Below are positions 33,914 through 42,679 of a stretch of 64,000 bases of DNA, one piece after another; within the stretch, counting starts at the first letter, position 1, and the number at the start of each line of letters is the position of its first letter. Source of the DNA: Micromonospora costi (GTDB lineage: Bacteria > Actinomycetota > Actinomycetes > Mycobacteriales > Micromonosporaceae); assembly GCF_003626655.1 (NCBI RefSeq), contig NZ_RBAN01000003.1:310001-374000 (forward strand), read 5' to 3'. The position numbers and the translations under genes were made by a program. The notes under the pieces are model-generated. The model was not told where the DNA came from. It ran no database searches and saw only the letters and a program-made list of their open reading frames with translations.

Positions 33914-34168
33914 TCAGCGGCGCGGCGGGCCGCCCCGGCGACCGCGCATGAGTCGCAGCAGCAGGAGGACGATCACCACGACCACGACGAGGCAGCAGAG
34001 CAGCCCCAGGAAACCGAAACCACCGCCGCGGGACCGGCGCCGGGCGGCCTCCACCACCAGTTCACCGGTGCCGGTGGACGCCCAGGCCGCCACGGGTACG
34101 AACACCGCGAGCACGACCGAACCGAGGACCGCGCCGAGCCGGCCCCACCACTTGCCGAAGGAAGACAT
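33914..34168 (-). CDS. small membrane protein of unknown function
   Basis: 84 residues: an N-terminal signal-like helix (LGAVLGSVVLAVFVPVAAWA), a short basic extracellular-type stretch, then a strong hydrophobic segment (LLCCLVVVVVIVLLLLRLM) and a basic tail RGRRGGPPRR. No family recognised. Codon use is normal for the window, and the membrane profile argues that it is real. Confidence 0.6.
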   Translation of the reverse strand: MSSFGKWWGRLGAVLGSVVLAVFVPVAAWASTGTGELVVEAARRRSRGGGFGFLGLLCCLVVVVVIVLLLLRLMRGRRGGPPRR

Positions 34169-34246
34169 GTCCTCATCCTCGCCGAGGAGCGCAACCGGGG
34201 CACGCGGTCGACCGGGAACCGGCGCGCCATCGGCCGCAACAAGAAA

Positions 34247-34276
34247 CCCGGGCCCCTCGTGTGCGAGGGACCCGGG
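34247..34276 (-). terminator. terminator of initiator tRNA copy 1
   Basis: Minus-strand stem of 13 pairs with one G-T (34276-34264 with 34259-34247), loop of four, followed by TTTCTTG. Lies 9 bases after the tRNA 3' end. Confidence 0.85.
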
Positions 34277-34281
34277 TCATT

Positions 34282-34364
34282 GTCGTAGCGGGGACAGGAT
34301 TTGAACCTGCGACCTCTGGGTTATGAGCCCAGCGAGCTACCGAGCTGCTCCACCCCGCGTCGGT
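34282..34364. repeat. 83-bp direct repeat, left copy (contains tRNA-fMet)
   Basis: The tRNA plus GTCG before and TCGGT after is identical to 41549-41631. The two copies, in direct orientation, delimit a 7.2-kb segment with the glycoside hydrolase operon. Confidence 0.9.
34286..34359 (-). tRNA. initiator tRNA-fMet (CAU), copy 1
   Basis: 74 nucleotides without CCA. Anticodon loop CTCATAA gives anticodon CAU. Initiator features: the first base C faces U at position 72 (unpaired end), and the anticodon stem has three consecutive G-C pairs (CTGGG/CCCAG). All stems fold. CCA is not encoded. Identical to the copy at 41553-41626. Confidence 0.97.
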
Positions 34365-34489
34365 GAACACCACTCTACCCCATCGTTTCCAGTGGTTTCC
34401 GCGGGCCCGCCGATTCCCGTCCGCCCTGGCCGGGAAGGGTGGTGGCCCGCCAGGACGGACGGGCCGCCACCCGTGGAACGCCCCTTCGC

Positions 34490-35797
34490 TCAGCGCTCGC
34501 AGCGCAGCGCGGACAGGTCGACGGCGTCGGCCATCGCCTGCATGCCCTTGTCGTTCGGGTGGAGGTGGTCCCCGCTGTCGAAGAACGGCAGGAGTGCCTG
34601 CGGGTCGTACGGGCTGCGGGTGATCCGGTCGACGTCCACCACGGCGTCGAAGGCGCCGCCGTGCCTGATCCAGTCGTTGACGCCCTGGCGCACCGCCTCA
34701 CCGTCGGCGTCGTACTCGGACCAGCCCTTGTACGGCATGACGGTCGCCCCGACGACGCACTTCCCCGCCGCGTGCGCCCGGTCGACGACCTCCCGGTAGC
34801 CGGTGACCAGGTCGTCCACGGTGACGCCGGTGTGGGCCTTGATGTCGTTGACGCCCTCGAGCACCAGCACCGTCTCGACTCCCGGGTGGGAGAGGACATC
34901 GCGGTCCAGCCGGCGCAGCGCCGCCTGCCCGGCGCCGTCGGCCAGCACCTTGTTTCCCGAGATGCCCGCGTTGACCACGCCCTTCACCGTGCCACCGGTC
35001 GCCGCCTGGAGCCGCCGGGAGAGGTAGTCGGGCCAGCGCCGGTTCTCGTCCGGCGTGGACGCCCAGCCGTCGGTGATGGAGTCACCGAGCACCGCCACCG
35101 CCCCGACGTCCGTGGGCGTCTCGACGGTGACGGCGTCCAGCCAGTACCACGAGCCGATCCGGTCGGTCCAGTTCGTCGCCGCCTCCTCCGCGGCGTGGTC
35201 GCCCGCGGCGGCGTACGAGGTCTGCATGGCCATGCCGTGACCGGTCGTCGGCCCCTCCGCGCCGGTCACGTACAGGCTGACGACCAGGTTGCTCTGGGCC
35301 GCGAGCGTCCCCGGCAGGGGATCGCTGTCGACTGTCTCCCCCGCCGGGACGGTGACCGACGGCCGCCCGCCGAACGTCAACCGCCGGTTGCTGCCCTGGA
35401 CCAGTTCCGCGCCCTGCCGCTGGAGTCCCGTCCAGGCGCTCGTGAACGTCACCGGGTGTTCGCCGAAGGCGTTGCTCAGGCGGATCCGCAGGTCCGTCCC
35501 GCCGACGCTGGTGCGTACGACGAGCCGGTAGCTGCGGTCGGCGGGCCCGGCGCCCTGCCGGTCGGCGCTGGCGCCCCAGGTGGCGACCGGGTGGCGGTCC
35601 CGACGGGCCGATGCCGCCACCGGCCCGGTGTGCGCCACCCCCGCGGGCCGGGTCTGCGGCGCGACCGACCCGGACGGTCGGGCCTGCGCCGCCGCGGGGA
35701 GCAGCGGTACGCAGGCCGCCGTGACCAGGACGGCGGCGAGCACCCGCAGGCCACGCGAACGGCTCGGCGCCGTGGCGACCGCGGTCGCGGCGGCCAT
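34490..35797 (-). CDS. secreted SGNH/GDSL esterase
   Basis: 435 residues. Signal peptide in the first 40 (LRVLAAVLVTAACVPLLPAAAQA). A beta-rich N-terminal domain (about 60-215) precedes the SGNH hydrolase with nucleophile block GDSITDG, oxyanion LVLEGVND and catalytic DHLHPND near the C-terminus. Likely removes acetyl or similar esters from glycans so that the neighbouring hydrolases can act; substrate not proven. Its ATG overlaps the GH95 stop by one base (TGATG), so translation is coupled. Last gene of the operon. Confidence 0.88.
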   Translation of the reverse strand: MAAATAVATAPSRSRGLRVLAAVLVTAACVPLLPAAAQARPSGSVAPQTRPAGVAHTGPVAASARRDRHPVATWGASADRQGAGPADRSYRLVVRTSVGGTDLRIRLSNAFGEHPVTFTSAWTGLQRQGAELVQGSNRRLTFGGRPSVTVPAGETVDSDPLPGTLAAQSNLVVSLYVTGAEGPTTGHGMAMQTSYAAAGDHAAEEAATNWTDRIGSWYWLDAVTVETPTDVGAVAVLGDSITDGWASTPDENRRWPDYLSRRLQAATGGTVKGVVNAGISGNKVLADGAGQAALRRLDRDVLSHPGVETVLVLEGVNDIKAHTGVTVDDLVTGYREVVDRAHAAGKCVVGATVMPYKGWSEYDADGEAVRQGVNDWIRHGGAFDAVVDVDRITRSPYDPQALLPFFDSGDHLHPNDKGMQAMADAVDLSALRCER

Positions 35798-38211
35798 CAG
35801 AAGTCCCCCAACGTGACGGACCGGCCCGGTACGAGGTCGACGCGGCGTGCCCTGCCACCGGCCACCACGGTCGTGCTCCGGCCACCGGTGCTCGTGAGTC
35901 GCGCCCGGGTGACCCGGCCGTTCGCCCAGCTCACGTCCACGACGAAGCCACCCCGGACGCCCACGCCGGACACCGAACCGGCGGCCGCCCAGGCGGCGGG
36001 CAGGGCGGGCAGCAGCTCGACGTGGCCGGGCCGGGAGTACACGAGCATCTCGATGATCGCGGCGGGGGTGCCGAGGTTCGCGTCGATCTGGAAGATGCCG
36101 CGGCCCGGGTTGGTCTCGTAGATGTCGAAGAGGTTCATGGCGGTGCCGTTGCCGCCGTTCACGGACGGCTTCAGGTTGGTGGCCAGCAACCGGTACGCGG
36201 TCTCCGCGTCCTTGAGGCGGGCCCAGCACAGGCTCCGCCACGCGTTGGCCCAGCCGAAGCTGTTCATGCCCCGCGCCGTGAGCAGGGCCGTCGCGCCGGC
36301 CACCAGCTCCGCCGGCGTGGATCCGTCCGGGCGGATCCGGTCGCCGGGAAAGAGGCCGATCAGCGGGGAGAGGTGCCGGTGGGTGGTCTCACCGAGATTG
36401 TCGGGTGACATCCACTCCTGGAGCCAGCCCGTCGTGGGGCTGACCTCGGGAAGGTACAGGCGCTCGCGGAGCCCGGCGACGGTCTCGGCGTAGCCGCTGT
36501 CCCGGCCGAGCACCTGCGTGGCGGTGAGGTAGTTCCCGAAGAGCTGCCACACCAGTTCCTGGGCGTAGGTGATGCCCCTGGCGTCCTGCGGCCCGTGCTC
36601 CGGCGACCAGTCGGCGTCGTCGACCAGAACCTCCCGCGAGACGCCGGAGGCGTCGGTGACGGTGCTGGTGACGAGGCGGGCCGCCCAGAACTCCACGGCG
36701 CCCTTGAGCAGCGGGTAGACCTTCGCCAGGTAGGCGCGGTCCTGGGTGTACTCGAAGTGCTCGAAGAGGTTCTGGCAGAGCCAGGCGTTGCCGGCCGGGT
36801 GCCACCACCAGCCGCTTCCGCCGTACGGGTTGGTGGAGAAGGCCACCGCCCAGCCGGCGACCCGGCCGGTGGAGTTGCGGAACCGGTTGGTGGGGCTGTT
36901 GAACAGGCGCCGGGTGACGTCCGTCCAGGACGGCAGTTGCGCGAGGCAGTAGTCGGCGAGCGCGTCGAAACAGGAACCCAGTGCCGCGCGGTCGGCCAGC
37001 CAGTAGTTCATCTGGATGTTGACGTCGGTGTGGTAGTCGCCCATCCAGTCCGGGTCGTTGCCCTCCAGCCACGGGCCCTGGAGGCCGAGGGGCAGACTCC
37101 CCCGGGATCCGGAGATCATCAGATAACGGCCGAACTGCAGGTACGCGGCTTCCAGCTCCGGGTCGGGGACGTCGTCGCGCCACCGGGCCTGCACCCGCTC
37201 CCACGTGTCCAGCTCGCGCAGCCAGGCGGGCGAGGGGCCGAGGTCGACGGCGAACCGCTCGAAGAGCGGGCGTACGTCGGCCACGTGGGTGTGCAGCAGG
37301 TCCCGCACGGGCTCGCGGGCCGCGGCGAGCACCTTCGTACGGGCCAGGCGCTCGGGGTCCACGGACGGGTCGCGGAACCCGGCGGCCTGGTCGGGCGCGT
37401 AGTTCGTGCCCCCGCTCACCACGACCGTGAGGTCCCGGCAGTCGGCGAAGGCGATCGAGGTGCCGGTGACCGTGACCGTCCCGCTGGCGCTGTGCACGGT
37501 GACGGCAGCGCCGTACCGCAGCCCGTTGGCGAACGACGCCCCGAACGAGGCGCAGCGGCGCGCCGCGTCGACGGTGGTGGCCTCGCCGTGGGTGCCGGCC
37601 AGGGAGACCGTCCCGGTGTACGCGCCCCGCCCCTCCTGCGTGAAGTGCAGGACGATCACGTCGTCCGGCCGGCTCGCGAAGATCTGCCGCCGGTAGGTCA
37701 CGCCACCGACGTCGTACGTGGCGCCGACGAGGCCCTGGGCGAGGTCGAGGGTGCGGCGGTAGGCGTCGACGACGCCGAGGTCGTGCCCGGGGATGTCGAC
37801 GGTGAGGGTGGCCAGCTGGGTCAGCGAGCCGAAGTCGTCCCGGCCGTACGGGAACTGGCCGTCGCTCTGGAGGGTGTCGTTGAGCCCTCCCGTCCAGAGG
37901 GTGGCGTCGGTGATCGCGAGCAGTTCGTTGGCGGGATCGTTGCCCGCGAGCGCCCCGAGGCGGCCATTGCCGACCGGCAGTCCCTGCTCGATGAGGGAGC
38001 CTGCGGCGCCGGGCGCCTTCCACCAGAGCTGGTTCCGCGCGGCGTCCTCGGGATCGAGCAGGGGCGACGTGGTGGGGCGTCGGGGCGCGGCCGACGCCGC
38101 GAAGGTGGGCAGGCCGCCCAGAGCGGTGACCAGCCCGGAGGCGGCGGCGAGGGCCAGGAGACCCCGCCGGCTCGGACGGATGTCGTGCGGTTCGGTGTTC
38201 CGGATGTCCAT
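35797..38211 (-). CDS. GH95 family alpha-L-fucosidase (or alpha-L-galactosidase), Tat-exported
   Basis: 804 residues. Twin-arginine signal (RPSRRGLLALAAASG). N-terminal beta-sandwich (about 50-300) and an (alpha/alpha)6 barrel. The catalytic asparagine pair appears in DVNIQMNYWL (NxN motif; N421/N423 in bifidobacterial AfcA), and FQIDANLGTPAAIIEMLV and HVELLPALPAAW are family signatures. Inverting hydrolysis of terminal alpha-1,2-fucose or alpha-L-galactose is the known family activity. ATG at 38211. Coupled to the esterase by TGATG. Confidence 0.92.
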   Translation of the reverse strand: MDIRNTEPHDIRPSRRGLLALAAASGLVTALGGLPTFAASAAPRRPTTSPLLDPEDAARNQLWWKAPGAAGSLIEQGLPVGNGRLGALAGNDPANELLAITDATLWTGGLNDTLQSDGQFPYGRDDFGSLTQLATLTVDIPGHDLGVVDAYRRTLDLAQGLVGATYDVGGVTYRRQIFASRPDDVIVLHFTQEGRGAYTGTVSLAGTHGEATTVDAARRCASFGASFANGLRYGAAVTVHSASGTVTVTGTSIAFADCRDLTVVVSGGTNYAPDQAAGFRDPSVDPERLARTKVLAAAREPVRDLLHTHVADVRPLFERFAVDLGPSPAWLRELDTWERVQARWRDDVPDPELEAAYLQFGRYLMISGSRGSLPLGLQGPWLEGNDPDWMGDYHTDVNIQMNYWLADRAALGSCFDALADYCLAQLPSWTDVTRRLFNSPTNRFRNSTGRVAGWAVAFSTNPYGGSGWWWHPAGNAWLCQNLFEHFEYTQDRAYLAKVYPLLKGAVEFWAARLVTSTVTDASGVSREVLVDDADWSPEHGPQDARGITYAQELVWQLFGNYLTATQVLGRDSGYAETVAGLRERLYLPEVSPTTGWLQEWMSPDNLGETTHRHLSPLIGLFPGDRIRPDGSTPAELVAGATALLTARGMNSFGWANAWRSLCWARLKDAETAYRLLATNLKPSVNGGNGTAMNLFDIYETNPGRGIFQIDANLGTPAAIIEMLVYSRPGHVELLPALPAAWAAAGSVSGVGVRGGFVVDVSWANGRVTRARLTSTGGRSTTVVAGGRARRVDLVPGRSVTLGDF

Positions 38212-38285
38212 GTCCGTGCTCCAACCTGGGCGAACGGGTTCCACCGGGTGGGACCCCGCCGCCAGGCAGGGCCCCACGGGGCGGG

Positions 38286-40154
38286 TCAGGGCGTCTGCGG
38301 TACGTCGATCCGGTCGATGTCGGGCGCGTACCAGTCGGCGCTGTCGACCGTGATGGTGTTGGCGCCGGCCTTCAGGGCGAGCTGGACGCTGACGGTCTCG
38401 GCCGTGCCCCAGTCGCCCGTGGAGGGGAACCGCAGGCTCGTGCCGTTGCCGCCGTTGGCGGAGACGGTCGCCGAGCGGATGTCGCCGCTGACGTAGGAGA
38501 TGGCGACGGTGTAGATGCCGTCCCTGCGTACCGTCACGTCGTTGAACCGGAGCTTGCCGCCGAGGTAGAGGTTGCCGACCTTCTGGCCGCCGGAGCAGGC
38601 GTCGCACCCGGCCACGGAGGCGTTGCCGCTCAGCGTGTTGGTGGCGGCCTCGGCCTCGTACCGCGTCGTGACCAAAGCGGGCCCGCCCGGCCGGACGGTG
38701 AACAGCCGTGATCCGTGCGCGGGTAGCGCCGCCCCGATGCTGTCCTTGTACGTGCCGAGGGTCTTCCGGTTCCAGAGGTCCCGCACGGTGGCCTTGCCGG
38801 TGAACCCGAGCGACGCCCAGTGGGCGGTGACGGAGGCCGGCGCGTCGGCGAGGTTGAACAGGGCCACCGTCCAGCTGCCGTCAGGGTTCTTCGCGGCCCA
38901 GACCGGCTGGTCGCCGGCGGGGGTGACCGGCCGGGCCGGCGGTGCCCCGTCCTGGTCGACCGCGATGACCTCGCTGTTGGTGAGCAGGGACAGGCCGTAG
39001 TCGTCGAGCCGGGTGAGGTCGTCGCCGGTGTAGAGGGGCGACTTCGAGATGGCCCACAGGGTCATGTAGGTCTGGCGTTCGGCCTGGGTGAGGCCGTCCA
39101 TCGCGCCGTTGCCCACGTTGAGGGTGTCGAGGTCGTTCCAGCCGCCGGGGCCGGCCTTGCGGCTCCAGGCGGGCGCGTCGTCGAACCGGTCGTCGACCGA
39201 GTTCTCCCAGGTGACCAGCGTGTTGCAGTAGCACTCGACGTCGGTGTCTATCCGCCAGCCGTTGGAGTACCGCTTCCAGTCCGCGGCGTGGCCGATGTCG
39301 AGCGACCAGGACAGTTCGAGGTGGATCGGCCGGCCGGTGGCGGCGATCGCCTTCTGCCACGCGGCCACGTCGGCGACGTTGTCGTAGTTGTCGCCGGACT
39401 TGAACGAGCCCGGCCCGACACCGTCGAGCTTGAGGAAGTCGTACCCCCAGTCGGCGAACATCCGGGCCTGGGAGTCGATGTACCGCTGGGCGCAGGGGTC
39501 GTCGAAGTCGATCTTGTAGGCGCTGTCCCAGCCGTTCGTGGTGCGCAGGTCCGGGTACACGATGTCGGCCGTGGTGCACCCGGGCGCGTTCCAGATGGGC
39601 GCGGCACCGCCCGCGTACGCCTCCTTCTCCAGGCCGACGGGCAGGTAGATGCCCGCCTTCAACCCCTTGGCGTGGATGTGGTCGGCGACCGCCTTCATCC
39701 CGCGCGGGAACCGGACCGGGTCGGGCGTCTGCCGGGCGTACTCGTCGAACCTCGGCGTCCAGTCGTTGTCACGCCACCAGCCGGCGTCGATGTTGACGTA
39801 CTCGTAGCCGTACGGCTTGAGTCGGGTGGCGAGCGCGTCCGCCTGCTTGAGGACGTTCGCCTCGGTGAGGTAGCTGTAGTCACCGTCCGGGTTCAGGCCG
39901 GGGTACTTGGACGACTGCATGCTCCAACTGCTCCACCCCAGATAGGGGCGTTCCGCGAGGCCCGTGGCCGCCATGTCCACGGTGGACGGAGCGGTGACCG
40001 GCGCCGCCGTGACGTCGGGCGCGGCGGCGTGGGGCGTGGCGGCGTCGGGCGCGGCGGCCCGCGCCGGAACGGCCGGCCCGCCGAGTGCCACGACCAGCGC
40101 CGTGGCCACCACGGGGAGTCCGGTCCGGCGCCGGACGCGTCTGCGGGTTCTCAT
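38286..40154 (-). CDS. GH27 alpha-galactosidase with C-terminal carbohydrate-binding module
   Basis: 622 residues. Signal peptide (GLPVVATALVVALGGPAVPARA), a Thr/Ala/Pro linker, then a GH27 barrel beginning ERPYLGWSSWS. Nucleophile Asp in YDFLKLDG, acid/base Asp in WRIDTDVE, substrate region ELSWSLD and GGWNDLDTL. A beta-sandwich follows, and the last 130 residues (from YEAEAATNTLSG) form a CBM35/CBM6-like module. Retaining release of alpha-galactose is expected, though beta-L-arabinopyranosidase activity also occurs in GH27. AGGAGG is nine bases before the ATG. Confidence 0.92.
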   Translation of the reverse strand: MRTRRRVRRRTGLPVVATALVVALGGPAVPARAAAPDAATPHAAAPDVTAAPVTAPSTVDMAATGLAERPYLGWSSWSMQSSKYPGLNPDGDYSYLTEANVLKQADALATRLKPYGYEYVNIDAGWWRDNDWTPRFDEYARQTPDPVRFPRGMKAVADHIHAKGLKAGIYLPVGLEKEAYAGGAAPIWNAPGCTTADIVYPDLRTTNGWDSAYKIDFDDPCAQRYIDSQARMFADWGYDFLKLDGVGPGSFKSGDNYDNVADVAAWQKAIAATGRPIHLELSWSLDIGHAADWKRYSNGWRIDTDVECYCNTLVTWENSVDDRFDDAPAWSRKAGPGGWNDLDTLNVGNGAMDGLTQAERQTYMTLWAISKSPLYTGDDLTRLDDYGLSLLTNSEVIAVDQDGAPPARPVTPAGDQPVWAAKNPDGSWTVALFNLADAPASVTAHWASLGFTGKATVRDLWNRKTLGTYKDSIGAALPAHGSRLFTVRPGGPALVTTRYEAEAATNTLSGNASVAGCDACSGGQKVGNLYLGGKLRFNDVTVRRDGIYTVAISYVSGDIRSATVSANGGNGTSLRFPSTGDWGTAETVSVQLALKAGANTITVDSADWYAPDIDRIDVPQTP

Positions 40155-40219
40155 TCCATCAACCTCCTGCGGGCGGGTGGTGCCGGTCGCACGGCCGGCC
40201 TCCGCCGGTCCGGCGGGGG

Positions 40220-41383
40220 TCAGGGAAGGACGAGTGACTGGATGCTCACGGCCGCGGCGCCGCGGGCCCACTCCTCGAAGGGCAGCGGACGGATGGACAG
40301 CGGGCACCGGGCGGCGGCGCCGAAGGCCTGCCGCTCGAAGCTCGTCCGGATGGGGGTGTCGAACAGGTCGTACGCGGCAAGGCCCTCGCCGGACACGACG
40401 ATCCGGGTGGGCCCCACGAGGTTCGCGACGGCGGCGATGCCGCAGCCGATCGCACCGCCGGCGCGGGTGAAGACGGCGCGGACGGCCTCGTGCCCGCCCC
40501 GCGCGAGCGCCACGGCCTCGTCGAAGCCGAGATCGGGCCGGCCCGTACGCTCCCGGGCCTGCGCCACGAGCGCGTCGGTGCCCGCGATGGCCTCGACGCA
40601 GCCACGGCCACCGCAGTGGCAGTCGGGGCCGGCGGCGTCCACGGCGATGTGGCCGATCTCTCCGGCCACGCCGTACGACCCGGAGACGAGCCGGCCGTTG
40701 ACGACCAGGCCGCAGCCGATGCCCGTTCCCACGGTCACGAGGGCGAACGACTCCGCCCCCACCCCCTCGCCGAACCAGTGTTCGGCGGCGGTGAGCGCCT
40801 TCACGTCGTTCTCCACCGTCACGGTGAGCCCGGTGGCCTCGGCCGCACGGTGGCCCAGCGGCACGTCGCGCCAGTGCAGGAACGGCGAGTAGCGGACCAG
40901 GCCGGTGGTGCGGTCCACGTCGCCGGAGAGGGAGAGCCCGAGCCGGCGGACCCGGGCCCGGTGCTCGGGTACGGCGTCGAGCAGGTCGTCCACGAGCCGG
41001 CCGACGTCGGTGAGCACACCGTCGACCGCGGGGTCGGCCAGTGGGCGGCGCGCGGTGGCGCGTACCTCGGCGCGCAGGTCGCAGACCACACCGATCAACT
41101 CGTCGGCGGTGATCTTCACGCCCACGAAGAACTCGCGGTCCGCCCGCACCGCCAGGGGGCTGGCCGGGCGGCCCGCGCCGGGGCCGGTCCGATCGGTCGC
41201 GGCGAGTTCGTGCAGGTAGCCCCGCTCGATGAGCGGACGCGCGGCCTTGGTGACGGCGGCGGAGGAGAGCCCGAGCCGGCGCGCGAGACGCACCCGGCTC
41301 ACCGGCCCTCCGGTCAGGACCGCCGTGAACACGGCCGTGGCGGCCGGCGCCGCGACGAGCACCGTGTCGCTGGCAGGAAACAT
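40220..41383 (-). CDS. ROK-family transcriptional regulator of the glycan operon
   Basis: 387 residues. N-terminal winged helix (VSRVRLARRLGLSSAAVTKAARPLIERGYL) followed by a ROK domain with ATP-like loop VTVGTGIGCGLVVNG, ENDVKALTAAEHWFG and the zinc motif CHCGGRGCVEAIAG. First gene of the operon, 65 bases before GH27, so it very probably represses its own operon until a released sugar is bound. ATG at 41383; a TTG at 41401 is the alternative. An AT-rich dyad lies directly upstream. Confidence 0.9.
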   Translation of the reverse strand: MFPASDTVLVAAPAATAVFTAVLTGGPVSRVRLARRLGLSSAAVTKAARPLIERGYLHELAATDRTGPGAGRPASPLAVRADREFFVGVKITADELIGVVCDLRAEVRATARRPLADPAVDGVLTDVGRLVDDLLDAVPEHRARVRRLGLSLSGDVDRTTGLVRYSPFLHWRDVPLGHRAAEATGLTVTVENDVKALTAAEHWFGEGVGAESFALVTVGTGIGCGLVVNGRLVSGSYGVAGEIGHIAVDAAGPDCHCGGRGCVEAIAGTDALVAQARERTGRPDLGFDEAVALARGGHEAVRAVFTRAGGAIGCGIAAVANLVGPTRIVVSGEGLAAYDLFDTPIRTSFERQAFGAAARCPLSIRPLPFEEWARGAAAVSIQSLVLP

Positions 41384-41400
41384 GCCCGAAAGCCTAGGCA

Positions 41401-41432
41401 AATATTTAACTTCTTCAAGTATTGATTTGCTT
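41401..41432 (-). promoter_or_regulatory. AT-rich promoter/operator of the glycan operon
   Basis: The most AT-rich stretch in this part of the window (AATATTTAACTTC onward). It contains the dyad ACTT-CTTC-AAGT at 41409-41420. Position 26-50 bases upstream of the ROK start suits autorepression. Confidence 0.55.
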
Positions 41433-41501
41433 CGAGGGCCGTCCTACAGTCGGGCGCACCCGCCCCCACACCCGGCACCCACCGACCCCGGACACGACGA
41501 A

Positions 41502-41531
41502 AGCCCGCCCCCGGTCTCCCGGGAACGGGCT
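41502..41531 (-). terminator. terminator of initiator tRNA copy 2
   Basis: Stem AGCCCG..CCCGG with its complement (41502-41514 with about 41519-41531, two mismatches) and TCTC loop, followed on the minus strand by TTCGTCGT. Unrelated in sequence to the copy 1 terminator. Confidence 0.65.
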
Positions 41532-41548
41532 CTCGCCTGGTGTTTCTC

Positions 41549-41631
41549 GTCGTAGCGGGGACAGGATTTGAACCTGCGACCTCTGGGTTATGAGCCCAGC
41601 GAGCTACCGAGCTGCTCCACCCCGCGTCGGT
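41549..41631. repeat. 83-bp direct repeat, right copy (contains tRNA-fMet)
   Basis: Identical to 34282-34364. The flanks outside the 83 bases differ, so the repeat is essentially the tRNA gene. Confidence 0.9.
41553..41626 (-). tRNA. initiator tRNA-fMet (CAU), copy 2
   Basis: 74 nucleotides, identical in every base to copy 1 at 34286-34359, with the same C1/U72 mismatch and three G-C pairs in the anticodon stem. Confidence 0.97.
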
Positions 41632-41767
41632 CCGTCAACCGTAACGCACTCCCCCCGTAACCCGCAAAACGGCCCCCCGCCCGGCGGCGACGCACGCGAC
41701 CGGGCGGGCCGGCGGGGCCGCATTCGCGCTGGCCGGGCCGGCGACGCCGCGCCGGCCCGGCCGCACC

Positions 41768-42679
41768 TCAGTCCAACCAGTCCGAGACGGCCCGGACCGC
41801 GCGTCGGCTGTAGTCGTCGACCTGACGCCGGTCGCTCGACGTGCCCTCCCAGCCCATCTCCCACAGCACCGTCACCACGTCACCGACCCGGATCGCCCGG
41901 ATCAGCCGGATCGTCTCGCCCTCCACCGGTTCACCCCCGGCCCACGCCGGTTCGCGCATCTCGACCAGCACGGCCTCGTCGCCGAAGTCGCCGCCGGCCA
42001 GCAGCCGCTGCCGGGACGTCCGCCCGTCGGCGACCTCCTGCTCCGGGCAGTCCCGCACCGCCCGGCGCAGGTCGGCCATCCAGTCGTCGGCCCGGCCGGG
42101 GCGGTGGATGGTGATGGTGTGACGGTAGGCGCCGTACGGCACCGTCCCCTCCGGCGTGTTCGGGGTCAGGTGGTAGAAGAGCGCCCGGCCGCGGCGCTGC
42201 ACCACCCGGTCGTCGAGATCCGCGCCGCAGAGGTCCGGCAACGCCCTCCCGTCGTCGTTGGCGACCGGCGGCCAGGCGGTGGTCGCCAACGGCTGGGTGA
42301 AGAACGCCCGGTCCGGGATCGACGTGGGCGTACGCGCCGGCGGCGGAGCGCTGCTCGGAGGAGCCGCCGGCGACCGGCTCGGCGTGGTCCGGGCGGGTGA
42401 GGGGGTGCCCGGCGTCGCCGACGGGCTCGGCGACGGCGCCGTCACCACCGGCGTGGGAGTGCCGGCCGGCGGCGTGACCGCCTCGCGCTGGCCGGTCAGG
42501 ACCAGACCGGTGCCGGTCCCCACACCGGCGACCAGCAGCGCCGCCGCGAGAACGATGCCGGTCGCCCGTACGCGGGCCCGCCGGTCGGCCCGCTCCCGCA
42601 GCGCCTCCGGAGCGACCACGGCCCGGGCATCGGCGTCACCGGTGAGGGAGCGGTAGAAGTCGGACAGATCACGAGACAT
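41768..42679 (-). CDS. single-pass membrane protein, probable partner of the ECF sigma factor
   Basis: 303 residues. Cytoplasmic N-terminus of about 40 residues (LSDFYRSLTGDADARAVV), one membrane helix (GIVLAAALLVAGVGTGTGLVL), a Thr/Pro/Ser-rich linker (about 65-120) and a globular extracellular domain with two cysteines (DLCGADL, RDCPEQE). It overlaps the sigma gene by 11 bases. This is the layout of regulators that follow SigE-family sigma genes, although no canonical anti-sigma zinc motif is visible. Confidence 0.75.
   Translation of the reverse strand: MSRDLSDFYRSLTGDADARAVVAPEALRERADRRARVRATGIVLAAALLVAGVGTGTGLVLTGQREAVTPPAGTPTPVVTAPSPSPSATPGTPSPARTTPSRSPAAPPSSAPPPARTPTSIPDRAFFTQPLATTAWPPVANDDGRALPDLCGADLDDRVVQRRGRALFYHLTPNTPEGTVPYGAYRHTITIHRPGRADDWMADLRRAVRDCPEQEVADGRTSRQRLLAGGDFGDEAVLVEMREPAWAGGEPVEGETIRLIRAIRVGDVVTVLWEMGWEGTSSDRRQVDDYSRRAVRAVSDWLD

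Noticed and set aside
34286..34359. Elongator tRNA-Met
   Set aside because: C1/U72 mismatch and three G-C pairs in the anticodon stem are initiator features.
34282..41631. Prophage or integrative element with tRNA att sites
   Set aside because: No integrase, excisionase, relaxase or phage gene lies between the repeats; the repeats are whole tRNA genes rather than 3'-end att cores.
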